A DNA stretch of 64,000 nt from Caldisphaera lagunensis DSM 15908 (GCF_000317795.1 NC_019791.1:1054001-1118000); one strand, 5' to 3'; shown: positions 16,961-26,947, counted from the first letter of the stretch. Notes: a model not told the origin generated them from the letters alone. Made by a program: numbers and translations.

Positions 16961-17947
16961 TTGCTTAAAACAATTTGAATCATATATATCTAAAACCGCC
17001 CTTAAATCCCTTAAAGCTATTTCTGGAGGCATGGGTACTTGTGTTTCATTAATTATTGAATCTATAAACCCCTTTAATTCATCTTTTATTGAATCAGAGT
17101 CTGGTATTTCAACCCTATTATTATTATAAATTATATCACCAAACCTTCTTACATACTTAGTCTTTCCAGATATTTCTACTTTTCTTGTATAAGGATCTTC
17201 ATATATTGTTCCTTTTTCTCCATAAACTTCAAAAGCAGGAACTAAAGGTGAATTATTCATCCCCCAACTGAAAATCAATGTTCCTTTGGCCCCATTTTTG
17301 AAATTAATTATCGCAACGGTTGTATCTTCCCCTTCCATATCTACATAAGTTTTATAGCTAATTGAACATATCTTATCATAACTTCCACCTAAATTAAGCA
17401 TAGCATCAACAAAATGTATTCCTCCATCTATTAAAGCGCCTCCTCCCATCGATTGTTTATTTTTTCTCCAAGTTCTTGGTTGGTTATATGTTGAATATCT
17501 AACTATAATTGAATATATCTTCCCTAGTTCATTATTAGTTAACTCAACTGCTTTTCTTATAGATGAGTCAAAATAATAATTCTCTGCTACCATAAATTTA
17601 ACCTTGCTAATTTTAGCTTTCTCAATTATTTTTGTTGCTTCTTCTACAGTTCTAGCAATAGGTTTTTCTAAGATAACGTGTTTTTTTCTCTCCATTGCTT
17701 TAACACTCATATCTAAATGTGAATCGTGACTCACAATTAAATCAACTATATCAACATCTGATGACAATATCTCATCATATGAGGTAAATATGCCGGAAGC
17801 CATAAATTCTTTTCCCAACTTTTCTGCTTCACTTTTATCTGAACTAAATACATATAACTTTAAATCATATCCCTCATTTTTCAACTTATTTAATGCATAA
17901 AGGTGAACTCTACCAAATCCTCTACTTCCTACCACTGCAATTTTCAA
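16952..17947 (-). CDS. Gfo/Idh/MocA family NAD(P)-dependent sugar dehydrogenase
   Basis: 331 residues. It has an N-terminal Rossmann domain (IAVVGSRGFGRVHLYAL) and the family motif EKP in HVILEKPIARTVEEA at about 93-107. The C-terminal substrate-binding domain has MGGGALIDGGIHFVDAMLNLGG with the catalytic-type His. It oxidises or reduces sugars or inositols; the exact substrate cannot be read. The start is TTG 17947 with GGTG 7 nt upstream. It is the last gene of a minus-strand run after a family-5 ABC transporter and a two-helix membrane protein, which favours an imported sugar or oligosaccharide as substrate. The GSRGFG loop is a variant of GxGxxG. Confidence 0.88.
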   Translation of the reverse strand: MKIAVVGSRGFGRVHLYALNKLKNEGYDLKLYVFSSDKSEAEKLGKEFMASGIFTSYDEILSSDVDIVDLIVSHDSHLDMSVKAMERKKHVILEKPIARTVEEATKIIEKAKISKVKFMVAENYYFDSSIRKAVELTNNELGKIYSIIVRYSTYNQPRTWRKNKQSMGGGALIDGGIHFVDAMLNLGGSYDKICSISYKTYVDMEGEDTTVAIINFKNGAKGTLIFSWGMNNSPLVPAFEVYGEKGTIYEDPYTRKVEISGKTKYVRRFGDIIYNNNRVEIPDSDSIKDELKGFIDSIINETQVPMPPEIALRDLRAVLDIYDSNCFKQLA

Positions 17948-17996
17948 AACTTACACCATAACTATTACTATGGAAGAAAATTAAATAATTATCTTA

Positions 17997-18185
17997 TTAT
18001 TTTTTAAAAACCTTTGTTAAAAATTCAACCAACCCCCTTAACCCTATTAATGCACCTGCCAAACTAAACGACATAGCAAATACTAAAATCCACAAATTTT
18101 GATAAGCTTTGCCAAAATAAGTTAAAACAAAAGAAAACAATAACATAAAAAAACCAATTATTATTTCCTTAAAGTATTTCTCCAT
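17997..18185 (-). CDS. Two-helix membrane protein in the ABC operon
   Basis: 62 residues from ATG 18185 (GTGA 5 nt upstream); a longer frame to 18224 would overlap the ATPase gene. Two membrane segments: EIIIGFFMLLFSFVLTYFG and LWILVFAMSFSLAGALIGLRG, with a basic C-terminus. It lies 14 bp after the DppF-type ATPase gene and before the Gfo/Idh gene, so it is part of that transcript. It may be an accessory of the transporter; I do not recognise a family. Confidence 0.6.
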   Translation of the reverse strand: MEKYFKEIIIGFFMLLFSFVLTYFGKAYQNLWILVFAMSFSLAGALIGLRGLVEFLTKVFKK

Positions 18186-18198
18186 AGTTTCACTTCTC

Positions 18199-19188
18199 TT
18201 AATAAAGCCAGCATGCAACTTCATGATCTGAACTTATTTCTTTTAATTGTGGATTCTGTTCAAGACATTTTTGCGTTGCAAAGGGACACCTATCATAAAA
18301 TGGACAACCGTTAGAAACAATCTTTCCTTCTTCTTTAACATTTACTGTCTTATAAGTATCCTTTAAAGTCGGATCAATTCTAGGATATGCTTCCAATAAT
18401 GCCTTAGTATAGGGATGCAATGGATCTGTTAAAACTGTTTTTGCATTGCCTGCTTCTACAATTTTTCCTTTATACATAACAGCTATCCTATTTGCAATTA
18501 TCTTTGCAATTGGTAATTCGTGAGTTATAAATAAAATTGTTATACCAGTTTCCTTATTTATTTTGCTTAAAACTTCAACTATTTCCCCTTTTAATGATGC
18601 ATCAAGCATGGTAACTGGCTCATCAGCAACTAAAAACTTTGGATCTAATGATAATGCTCTAGCTATGCTAAGCCTCTGCCTTTGCCCACCAGATAATTGA
18701 AAAACATAGTTTTGTACCAAATCATATGGAAGTCCAACCATTTTTAGAGATTGCTCAATCTTCTTATTTATTTCCTCCTTTGATTTTATTCCTGCATATT
18801 TTAATGGCTGTTCCATTGCATTATATACCTTCATGTATGGATCAATAGATGAGTATGGATCTTGATAAATCATTTGCAATTCTCTTCTTACCTTTTTTAT
18901 ATGCTTAGCTTTAGGATCTATTAAAATAGGATTATTACCATCTCTATTATAAATTACTTGTCCAGAGGTTGGTTTTTGCAACCCAATTAAAGTTCTACCT
19001 AATGTGGTTTTACCGCTACCGCTTTCTCCTACTAATGCTAATACTTCTTTCCTCCTAATCTTCAAGTTTATTCCATCTAAAGCCTTTGTTATAAGAGGTT
19101 TTGATAGAAAACCTCCTTTTGTAAAGTATACTTTTAAATCTTTTATGTAAAATATATAATTAGGATCAATATAACCAACATGAGACAT
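18199..19188 (-). CDS. Peptide/oligosaccharide ABC transporter ATPase (DppF/OppF type)
   Basis: 329 residues. Walker A GESGSGKTT, Q-loop MIYQDPYSSIDPYM, ABC signature LSGGQRQRLSIARAL, Walker B FLVADEPVTMLD and the switch His in LFITHEL. The C-terminal extension PFYDRCPFATQKC is the oligopeptide-ABC-type cysteine motif that binds an Fe-S cluster or zinc in this family. It powers the family-5 transporter with the DppD subunit. The start is ATG 19188 with GGTGAT upstream; the in-frame GTG at 19197 lies in the SD. The gene overlaps the end of the DppD gene by 23 bp, so translation is coupled. Confidence 0.93.
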   Translation of the reverse strand: MSHVGYIDPNYIFYIKDLKVYFTKGGFLSKPLITKALDGINLKIRRKEVLALVGESGSGKTTLGRTLIGLQKPTSGQVIYNRDGNNPILIDPKAKHIKKVRRELQMIYQDPYSSIDPYMKVYNAMEQPLKYAGIKSKEEINKKIEQSLKMVGLPYDLVQNYVFQLSGGQRQRLSIARALSLDPKFLVADEPVTMLDASLKGEIVEVLSKINKETGITILFITHELPIAKIIANRIAVMYKGKIVEAGNAKTVLTDPLHPYTKALLEAYPRIDPTLKDTYKTVNVKEEGKIVSNGCPFYDRCPFATQKCLEQNPQLKEISSDHEVACWLY

Positions 19189-20107
19189 ATCTATCACCTT
19201 CCAATCTTTTCAGCTCAGGCTCTTTCTTTTTGCATATATCCATAACAAAAGGACATCTATTGCTAAACCTACACCCGCTTGGCAAGTTTGCCAAATCAGG
19301 CATAAATCCAGGTATACCTTTAATATAATCTTTATTTATATCAGCAATCGCCTCGATTAATAATTGTGTATATGGATGTTTTGGATTTTTATATATATCT
19401 AATGAATTACCTCTTTCCATAATTCCTCCAGCATACATTATATATAATTTATCCGATATTTCTGAAAGCAATGCTAGATCATGAGTTATAAATATTATTG
19501 ATAAATTTAATTCTTTTTTTAATTTTTTTAACAAATTTATTATTTTAGCCTGTGTTATTACATCTAATGCCGTTGTAGGCTCATCGCATATTAGTATTTC
19601 AGGATTTAATGCCAATGCCATTGCTATAAATGCCCTTTGCCTCATTCCACCAGATAATTCATGTGGATACTTGTTAGCGACGCTTTCATCTAGTTCTACC
19701 ATATTTAATAATTCCTTAATTCTTGATTCGTAATCACCGTTATATTCATGAATTTCCATTACTTCCCTTATCTGATCCCCTATCTTAAAAACTGGTGTAA
19801 AACCGTTCATAGATCCTTGGAATATCATTGCAATTTTCTTCCATCTTATTTTCTTATTAAATTCATCTTCACTCATTTTTAATATGTTTTCTCCATTAAA
19901 ATATATTTCCCCAGAAACTATTCTTCCAGGATATGTGATAAGTCTCATTATCCCTAATGCTAATGTGCTCTTGCCTGATCCACTTTCTCCAGCTATTCCT
20001 ATAACCTCTCCTTTATTTAATTCCAAATCTACCCTATCTACAGCCTTCCTAACTCCTTTTGGTGTATAAAAATGAATAGACAAATTTTTAATGCTTAATA
20101 TAGGCAT
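19166..20107 (-). CDS. Peptide/oligosaccharide ABC transporter ATPase (DppD/OppD type)
   Basis: 313 residues. Walker A GESGSGKSTLALGIM, Q-loop MIFQGSMNGFTPVFKIG, signature ELSGGMRQRAFIAMAL, Walker B ILICDEPTTALD, switch region IIFITHDLALL. The cysteine-rich C-terminal motif CRFSNRCPFVMDIC is the oligopeptide-ABC extension. It is the partner ATPase of DppF. ATG 20107 is 5 nt after GGAGGTAAGT-type SD sequence; an upstream in-frame TTG lies in the SD. The start is 1 nt from the stop of the DppC permease gene, an operon arrangement repeated through 16.9-25.3 kb. Confidence 0.93.
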   Translation of the reverse strand: MPILSIKNLSIHFYTPKGVRKAVDRVDLELNKGEVIGIAGESGSGKSTLALGIMRLITYPGRIVSGEIYFNGENILKMSEDEFNKKIRWKKIAMIFQGSMNGFTPVFKIGDQIREVMEIHEYNGDYESRIKELLNMVELDESVANKYPHELSGGMRQRAFIAMALALNPEILICDEPTTALDVITQAKIINLLKKLKKELNLSIIFITHDLALLSEISDKLYIMYAGGIMERGNSLDIYKNPKHPYTQLLIEAIADINKDYIKGIPGFMPDLANLPSGCRFSNRCPFVMDICKKKEPELKRLEGDRYVSCWLY

Positions 20108-20108
20108 T

Positions 20109-21458
20109 TTACTTACCTCCAAAAATTGCCTTTTCTATAGCAAAACCTATCATTACAAAAGGTATAGATACCAATATTATCATGATACCAGGGAAGAGAA
20201 TCCACCACCACCAACCATTTACTGCCGCAAAGTTTGATTCTGCACTATTTAATATTGTACCCCATGTTAATATACCATATGGTGCTAACCCTAAAAATGC
20301 TAGTGTTTGCACTAATATTATTGCTGCCGGGACTCCTAATGCAGTATATGCTATGGCAAATGGAGTCAATCTTGGCATGAAATGAGTTAAAAATGTTCTA
20401 TAAGATGGTATTCCCAATACTTTATCCGCTTCAACAAATACTTCATTTTTGATACTTTGAGCTGCAGATCTTGCAATTATAGCATAAAATGGCCAACTTA
20501 AAAATGCTATTAATAATGACTCTAATAAAAGATTAGGTCTCATAACAAATGATAAGACAACTAAAAATGGTAGTGCAGGTAAAACTAATATTACTAACGT
20601 TAACCAATTTAACCCTGAATCAACCTTACCACCAAGATAACCTGAAATACCCCCAACGATTACCCCTCCTATAACAGAAATAATTGACGTAAGTAGACCA
20701 ATTTCCAATGCATTAGAAAAACCTAATAATATACCTAAATCTAAAGGTCTCCCATCAATATCTGTTCCAAATAACCCATATGCATTTCCTTCTAAATAAA
20801 TTCTATTTGATAAGATTTTAACATTTTGAGAAGAGATTATAGTAACAACTGCCTTATAAGTTCCTTTCATAGCTGTTCCATTCAATAAATTAGGCCCAGG
20901 ATAACCAAACAATGCTTTGCTTAATATCGGAGCTGTTATTTGAGAAGGAACTGTTTTAACCTGAGTAGCTATATAACTTTGTATTGAACTAGAAAAAGAT
21001 ACCAAATCATTTATATTTCCAGGAGAAGAAGATATCGACATTGTAAAATTATTTCCATTAGGTTTTATCCATAAAACCTGAAGGCTTTGTAAACTTCCAT
21101 TTGTACTTAAATAAAAAACTACATCTGATGGAGGTACATCTTTATTCCATGTAAAGTTATACGTAATTTGATATATATTTAACCCATTTCCAGAATAAAT
21201 TAAACTAGGTTTTGATGTATATGATACTGTAGTAAATATTTTAGATGGATTAAAAATTGACATCCACGCTGGTTGTGCTACTTTTGGATAAGTTTCCCAA
21301 TATGGTATGTTCTTCCATTCTTGTGAAACATAACCATAATTAACTACACCATAAATAGATAAGATAACATAAATAATAATCATTATTATTCCTATAAGAC
21401 CTGATTTATTTTTAATTAATACATTTATATATGATTTAATACCTACTTCATTAGACAT
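20109..21458 (-). CDS. ABC transporter permease (DppC type) with large extracellular insert
   Basis: 449 residues, much longer than typical DppC (about 300). Helix 1 (SGLIGIIMIIIYVILSIYGV) is followed by an insert of about 180 residues outside the membrane with short strands and sequons (FTISYTS, NFTWNKDVPPSD). The usual five-helix permease core then begins (ALEIGLLTSIISVIGGVIVGGISGYLGG). The coupling EAA-type loop, EVFVEADKVLGIPSYRTFLTHFMP, contacts an ATPase. The N-terminal insert may dock the binding protein. ATG 21458 follows AGGTGA. It overlaps nothing; the gap to the DppB stop is 1 nt. Confidence 0.9.
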   Translation of the reverse strand: MSNEVGIKSYINVLIKNKSGLIGIIMIIIYVILSIYGVVNYGYVSQEWKNIPYWETYPKVAQPAWMSIFNPSKIFTTVSYTSKPSLIYSGNGLNIYQITYNFTWNKDVPPSDVVFYLSTNGSLQSLQVLWIKPNGNNFTMSISSSPGNINDLVSFSSSIQSYIATQVKTVPSQITAPILSKALFGYPGPNLLNGTAMKGTYKAVVTIISSQNVKILSNRIYLEGNAYGLFGTDIDGRPLDLGILLGFSNALEIGLLTSIISVIGGVIVGGISGYLGGKVDSGLNWLTLVILVLPALPFLVVLSFVMRPNLLLESLLIAFLSWPFYAIIARSAAQSIKNEVFVEADKVLGIPSYRTFLTHFMPRLTPFAIAYTALGVPAAIILVQTLAFLGLAPYGILTWGTILNSAESNFAAVNGWWWWILFPGIMIILVSIPFVMIGFAIEKAIFGGK

Positions 21459-21459
21459 A

Positions 21460-22518
21460 TCATTCACCTGCTTTTATTCTCGGATCTAATATTCCCTTAA
21501 CTAACTCATCAATGAAAAGAGCTATTAGTAAAATTACTGTTAAAACAAAAGTAATTCCTAATATAACAGGTACATCTTCTAGCAATATAGCAACATAAGT
21601 TAACCATCCGACTCCATGCCAATTAAAAACTATCTCTGTTGTAAGACCCCCAGCAAAAGAGCCTGCTATGGCCAAGGCAACCTGAGTTGAAATAGATGGT
21701 GATGCAGTTCTCAATATATGTCTATATAAAATCCTTGAGTCTGGTAAACCTCTTGCTTTTGCTGTTGTTACAAAATCTTCTTTTGTGACGCTTATAACAA
21801 GACTTCTAACAACATAAGCAAATCCTCCAACATTTACTATAAAAAACGCTAATAAAGGCAATGCCATATGATAGAGTAAGTTAATAGCATACATAAAGGG
21901 TTCTTTGGGAGGCGGAACTGAAACAATTCCTCCAGGAGGAAATATCTTTATACCATATGCTAATGCTGCTATTAAAAGAAATCCAAGCCACCAGGTAGGT
22001 AAACTAGAATGTATTATAGCAATAGTTGGAATAATTTTATCCCATGCTGTACCTGCATACCTAGCTGATAAAAGACCTAATATTGTACCAATTACAATAA
22101 CTATAATAGTACCAGTAGTGAACAATAATATGGTATAAGGTAAATATGCAGCAATTATATCAGCAACCTTTATACTTCCAGAAGGAGCGCTTAAAAAATA
22201 TGCATTTCCAAACCTGAATAATAACAAATTTTTCATTTGAATCGCATATTTTATAAAAATTGGTTGATTTAATCCATAAGCACTTAATAATGATTGCTTA
22301 TATTTATCTGCTAATAAATTAACTTGGGTTATATTAACAGCATGTCCCGCAGATTTTTTAAGAAATGAAGATCTAAAAGCTGCGACATCAGTATTGACTG
22401 TTGCTAATAAAGACTTTTGTATAATGGGATATGTAAATAAATATAAAATACTCATGGCAGCAATTAATACTGTTATGTAAATTATAATCTCCTTTACTAG
22501 GTATGCTTTATAACCCAT
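21460..22518 (-). CDS. ABC transporter permease (DppB type)
   Basis: 352 residues with six membrane segments. The N-terminal helix precedes an extracellular loop of about 80 residues; the permease core begins at AAYLPYTILLFTTGTIIVIVIGTILGLLSARY. The coupling loop is in DFVTTAKARGLPDSRILYRHILR. It pairs with the DppC permease to form the pore of the family-5 importer. ATG 22518 follows GGGGA. It sits 73 bp after the binding-protein gene and is translated just before DppC. Confidence 0.92.
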   Translation of the reverse strand: MGYKAYLVKEIIIYITVLIAAMSILYLFTYPIIQKSLLATVNTDVAAFRSSFLKKSAGHAVNITQVNLLADKYKQSLLSAYGLNQPIFIKYAIQMKNLLLFRFGNAYFLSAPSGSIKVADIIAAYLPYTILLFTTGTIIVIVIGTILGLLSARYAGTAWDKIIPTIAIIHSSLPTWWLGFLLIAALAYGIKIFPPGGIVSVPPPKEPFMYAINLLYHMALPLLAFFIVNVGGFAYVVRSLVISVTKEDFVTTAKARGLPDSRILYRHILRTASPSISTQVALAIAGSFAGGLTTEIVFNWHGVGWLTYVAILLEDVPVILGITFVLTVILLIALFIDELVKGILDPRIKAGE

Positions 22519-22591
22519 AATTTTTCCCCAGTAGCATTTTAATAAAAAATAAAAATAGGTTTATATTTTTATAGCAAAATGATATTTATAT

Positions 22592-25294
22592 TTATCTTCT
22601 TCTAACCAATAAAACTGCCGCAACTATTACTATAATTACAATCACAACTGCTACTGCGATTATTGTTGTTGTTGATGTGGTTGATGTTGTGGTTGATGTT
22701 GTGGTGGTTGATGGAGTTGTGGTTGATGTTGTGGTGGTTGATGGAGTTGTGGTTGATGTGGTTGATGTTGTGGTTGATGTTGTGGTGGTTGATGGAGTTG
22801 TGGTTGATGTGGTTGATGTTGTGGTTGATGTTGTGGTGGTTGATGGTACTACAAATAAGGAATATACTACAGGGAACATGAATATGTTTTGATATGTGTA
22901 GGCATATGCTCTTAAATAATACTTACCTGTAGGTAGATTACTTGGTAAGGTTATTTCAAAGTTCCCATTAGCTCCTGTTGTTGTATTATATACCTTAACA
23001 ACATTCCCATTACTATCTATTAATTGAGCATAAACTATAACATTTGGAGCTGGTTGTTGCGAAACTTTAGATCCATTATCAGGTGTTTGAGATACGGTTC
23101 CAGTTAATGTTTGCCCTGGTGTTAATATAGTTGGCACATTAATGCTAGTTGTGTATATCATAGGTGTAGCCAATACTACACTTGGCAGCGTCATGTTAAA
23201 ATATGGATTTCTCTTTAATATAGCTCCTGTATTGACATTATAACTGGTTAGCATAAAAGGTCCGTTGCTTACAAATGCATTCCCATAAGTATTAATATAG
23301 TTAATTAATGCTTGATAACCGCTTTGTGCACTAGATGGTGTAACTAATGTGACCCCACTTAAGTTTTGTACTTCAAGCAATGTAGGTGATATATAATTTG
23401 TAGATGAGAAGTTTTGCAATGCACTTAATATATTAGAGACGTCTTTTAAGTTAACAATGCTTAGCCAATCTACTCCTTTCTGTTCTGCAGTAGGTTGATC
23501 CCATGCAGCCATTCCTGATGATACCAATTTATTCATAGCTGAATATAATTGCCATGGGAATAAGGATGCTGGACTATAACCTCCCAAAGGTAAGAAATCA
23601 CCTAATAATGTTTCTGCAGCATATAATGGATCAAAGAATCTTACATTACCCCATATTTCTATTGCTGTTGAGTTTATTATCTTAAATCCACTTATTGAAT
23701 TTATAAATGAACTATAGAATCCTTGAACTGCCGAATCACTTATTGAATTATTAGGTGATACCATCTTAGCAGCTTCTAAATAAATATTTAATATATCTGC
23801 AAGTGTCACGTTTTGTCCATCAGCAAACTTAGTATTTTGTATTATTGGTGCAAAATTAGCTATTATTGCGAGCTGTGCATATGTGTTTGGTTCTACCCTT
23901 TGTAACTTATTTGCAGTTGTGTTGTAAACTAATGCATCTTGTGGAACTAATATGCTAGTTGTATTAGATTCATTAACTACCTTAAGTATAACACCAGTTG
24001 GAACTGTATATCCATTTGGTCCAGCTTCGCTTAAGGGATATATGAGCGCATAAGCTAAGTCTACAGAATATGCATCTGTAAATCCAAAGCCTGGATTCAT
24101 AGCTCCTTGGGATAAATACCTAACCCCTATTGTTGCTACTCCTGATGGAGTATACATTGTCATGTAGTTAGGAGTATTTAGTACTGATCCATAATATATT
24201 GATGGAAGAACCCCTTGTAATGTAGGGCTTCCATAAATTGGTATAAAAGATCTAGCAATAAATACTCTTATTGATTCATTCATACCTAATGAAACTAATT
24301 GATTTAGAAGACTATAATATTGCTTTGATGTATTGAAGTTTGTGTTTAATAATTGTAAAGATATATTATCAATTTCTGTTTGCATTTTTAATAAATCAGG
24401 TGTTTCTCTAGCTGAATCATTATATGAACCAAATGATAAGTATAATTGGCTTGTAGCAGGAACTGCACTGTACCAAGTTGAATAAAATTCTACTGGGTTT
24501 CCATATTCATAATATGAGTATCCTCCACTCCATGATTCTATTGCAATATTCCAAGTAGAATTTGCAGGATCACTACCATATATAAGCAAGTTTTGTTTAG
24601 CTAAGTTTCCTGATATAGTTTGTACAGTAAAACCTAATTGCTCTAATTCATTTATTAGATCAGATGCATATTCTTGTCTTATAATTGTATCAGTTCTTAC
24701 AAAGAAATAAATTGTTATTGGTTTACCATTATAATACCATTTTCCATTTATATATTGGGCACCGTGTTTGATTAATGTATTATATATTGTTTGATTTGCA
24801 TATGTTAAATTATAAGTTATTCCAACATATTTTGCAGTTGCATTAGATGTTGCTAAAGCCTCATATTCCCCAGCATATGGACCATACTCAGGCATTCCAT
24901 AACCTCCTAATATTTGTTGTACGAAGAACTGCCTATTTACTAAATAATTAACAGCATATCTAACAGGTTGGAACATAAATGGATTAAATCCCCAAGTAGT
25001 GTTCACTGGGTTTAATAATACATCATAAATTCCGACAGGCATTATATAAACAGAGACATTTGATGGTAATGAAGTTATTTTAGAAGGGGGTATAGGGAAT
25101 GTGTACATCTGTATTGATCCAGATGTAAAAGCTTCTAATCCATTTAAATCATTTCCTCCAAAAGTCAGTACTGTTATTGTATTTAACCTTGGATACTGTG
25201 TTGTCTGTGCTTTACCATTAATATATGTATACGGTAAAACAAAGCTCAGCATCATTATTCCTAATAGAATTCCCACAAGTATTTTTCTAACCAA
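22592..25294 (-). CDS. Family-5 extracellular solute-binding protein, membrane anchored by a Thr/Ser linker
   Basis: About 900 residues. Start at TTG 25294, 7 nt after GGAGGT; the longer ORF runs into non-coding sequence. The N-terminal signal (KILVGILLGIMMLSFVLPYTY) is followed by a family-5 (OppA/DppA) domain, with stretches such as PVRYAVNYLVNRQFFVQQILGG and YFNMTLPSVVLATPMIYTT. Next comes an immunoglobulin-like fold (ANGNFEITLPSNLPTGKYYLRAYAYTY), a Thr/Ser/Pro linker of about 65 residues, and one membrane helix with a RRR tail. It binds peptides or oligosaccharides at the cell surface for the DppBCDF proteins encoded downstream. In crenarchaea family-5 systems often move sugars, and the Gfo/Idh gene at the operon end agrees. 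Ligand unknown. Confidence 0.9.
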   Translation of the reverse strand: MVRKILVGILLGIMMLSFVLPYTYINGKAQTTQYPRLNTITVLTFGGNDLNGLEAFTSGSIQMYTFPIPPSKITSLPSNVSVYIMPVGIYDVLLNPVNTTWGFNPFMFQPVRYAVNYLVNRQFFVQQILGGYGMPEYGPYAGEYEALATSNATAKYVGITYNLTYANQTIYNTLIKHGAQYINGKWYYNGKPITIYFFVRTDTIIRQEYASDLINELEQLGFTVQTISGNLAKQNLLIYGSDPANSTWNIAIESWSGGYSYYEYGNPVEFYSTWYSAVPATSQLYLSFGSYNDSARETPDLLKMQTEIDNISLQLLNTNFNTSKQYYSLLNQLVSLGMNESIRVFIARSFIPIYGSPTLQGVLPSIYYGSVLNTPNYMTMYTPSGVATIGVRYLSQGAMNPGFGFTDAYSVDLAYALIYPLSEAGPNGYTVPTGVILKVVNESNTTSILVPQDALVYNTTANKLQRVEPNTYAQLAIIANFAPIIQNTKFADGQNVTLADILNIYLEAAKMVSPNNSISDSAVQGFYSSFINSISGFKIINSTAIEIWGNVRFFDPLYAAETLLGDFLPLGGYSPASLFPWQLYSAMNKLVSSGMAAWDQPTAEQKGVDWLSIVNLKDVSNILSALQNFSSTNYISPTLLEVQNLSGVTLVTPSSAQSGYQALINYINTYGNAFVSNGPFMLTSYNVNTGAILKRNPYFNMTLPSVVLATPMIYTTSINVPTILTPGQTLTGTVSQTPDNGSKVSQQPAPNVIVYAQLIDSNGNVVKVYNTTTGANGNFEITLPSNLPTGKYYLRAYAYTYQNIFMFPVVYSLFVVPSTTTTSTTTSTTSTTTPSTTTTSTTTSTTSTTTPSTTTTSTTTPSTTTTSTTTSTTSTTTIIAVAVVIVIIVIVAAVLLVRRR
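22663..22850 (-). repeat. Tandem repeats coding for the Thr/Ser/Pro linker
   Basis: Units of about 12-15 bp (GTGGTTGATG and GTTGTGGTTGATG forms on the + strand) repeat many times, grouped into higher-order units of about 57-60 bp that end in GTGGTTGATGGAGTTG. They encode TTTSTTSTTTPSTTT-type linker on the minus strand. Such arrays vary in length by slippage. Confidence 0.85.
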
Positions 25295-25425
25295 AATTCC
25301 TACCTCCATTAAGCCATTTTTGTTTATGTAATACAAGGTATATAAATTTTTCTATCCATTTAAAAAATTGAATAAAATAAAAATTATTTACTAGTATTAT
25401 TTAGACAATTAATTATTAAGTAATT

Positions 25426-26883
25426 TTAACTATAATATGCTTGAAGAGCATTTATCCATTTTTGAGTTATTGTATTCATTACCTCTTGAGGATTATTTGT
25501 TTGATTTGATAAATATGAGAAAATACCATCAACCAAATAAGTAGTTAAAGTTGGAATTTGAGATGGAACTCCAGTTCCCACTCCAGCATATGCTTTTTGG
25601 GAAGCAATCAATGTTGCATTATATCTTTCTCTTATCAAATATGGAATTGAGGTATTTGATATTATTTGTTCAAATGCGATTTTTGAAACAGGAACTGATG
25701 ATAGAACTTGAACTTGAGGACTGACCAAGAACTGTAAGAAAAGTTCTGCTGCCTTCACATGTGTTGAAAACTTGCTTATACCTAAAAATGTGGGTCCAGG
25801 TTCTGCATAACCTCCAGGTAATGGTGCAAATGCAAGATATTTACTGTAATTCTTTGGTATGGCATCTATTTGAGAATTCCACATAAATGCCCCAGGAGAA
25901 ATATTTTGAGCAATTAGATCCGGTAAATTATCATAACCAACTGGTAATTGTAAAGGATTAGGTTCATAGTTAACAAGCTCTTTGTAAGTTATTAAAGCTT
26001 GGATCCCTACACTAGTATTTAATGCTATCATTGGGAACTTGCCTGTTGAATTAATACCGTAAAAATAAATACCCCAATTTGGCAAACCAGATGGGAGACC
26101 GTTGCTAACTGTTTTGTTGTTTTCATAATACCAATAATAAACTGCAGTATATGCATAATCTATATCATTTCCAGATGCACTATCAGCAATTAAAAATCCA
26201 TATTTAGTTATATTGTGAGAAACAAAGAATTGATCTACATCTAAAACTTGAGTCCAATTCTTCCATGTCCATGGATTCAAGCTGAAGTGATATTCATTGT
26301 AAAATTCCTGTTGCAATTGTGTATTATTGAATAGTTTTGTATTATATGCCAAAATATAGAAACTTGAACCAAATAATATACCCACCATCTCATTTTTACC
26401 GTTTGTAGGATTATAATAATAACCTCCATCTGCCATAGCTCCGTTTAACAAATCACTTACATTAATGCCTGAATTATTTAATGGTAATAAATATGGCCAA
26501 AATTGGTATGCAGTTCCATGAGTGTATAAAACTATATCATATTGAGTAGAATTAGCTTGAAATGCTGTAGAAACTGCAGAGAAATATTGGCTATATGGTA
26601 CTGTTATTAACTGTACTTTTATGTTTGGATATTGCTTCTCAAACATTGGAATTACAGTTTTATTAAGGAAATTAGCTCCTCCACCGCTATACATAAATAC
26701 TGTTATTGTCTGCGGGGGTAGACTTGATGAAGACGATGTAGTTTGTATTGTAGTTGATGTAGATAACTTTTGTTTACTTCCATAATACAAAGAGAAAACA
26801 GCAACTCCAATTATAATTATTATAACAACAATAATTGAAGATAATAATTTCATAGATACACTATCCTTATATTTCTTGGACAT
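25426..26883 (-). CDS. Family-1 extracellular sugar-binding protein
   Basis: 485 residues. An N-terminal membrane helix (LLSSIIVVIIIIIGVAVFSLYYG) is followed by a Thr/Ser-rich linker and a two-lobed family-1 (MalE/UgpB type) binding domain. Seen: VFMYSGGGANFLNKTVIPMFEKQYPNIKV, FQANSTQYDIVLYTHG, PLPGGYAEPGPTFLGISKFS and AELFLQFLVSPQVQVL. Many sequons suggest glycosylation. It delivers a carbohydrate to the fused permease encoded just upstream (64 bp) and energised by the MalK-like ATPase. The three genes are one minus-strand operon. ATG 26883 has GGTG 5 nt upstream. Confidence 0.9.
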   Translation of the reverse strand: MSKKYKDSVSMKLLSSIIVVIIIIIGVAVFSLYYGSKQKLSTSTTIQTTSSSSSLPPQTITVFMYSGGGANFLNKTVIPMFEKQYPNIKVQLITVPYSQYFSAVSTAFQANSTQYDIVLYTHGTAYQFWPYLLPLNNSGINVSDLLNGAMADGGYYYNPTNGKNEMVGILFGSSFYILAYNTKLFNNTQLQQEFYNEYHFSLNPWTWKNWTQVLDVDQFFVSHNITKYGFLIADSASGNDIDYAYTAVYYWYYENNKTVSNGLPSGLPNWGIYFYGINSTGKFPMIALNTSVGIQALITYKELVNYEPNPLQLPVGYDNLPDLIAQNISPGAFMWNSQIDAIPKNYSKYLAFAPLPGGYAEPGPTFLGISKFSTHVKAAELFLQFLVSPQVQVLSSVPVSKIAFEQIISNTSIPYLIRERYNATLIASQKAYAGVGTGVPSQIPTLTTYLVDGIFSYLSNQTNNPQEVMNTITQKWINALQAYYS

Positions 26884-26947
26884 CTTTTCACCGTTATTAA
26901 TTTAGCTTATCCTTATATAAAAACTTATTTAACAAACTATTTACAAA

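Noticed and set aside
22663-22892. Plus-strand open frames over the linker repeats
   Set aside because: They arise only because the repeats lack stops in other frames; composition is nonsense (Val/Asp and Leu/Trp runs).
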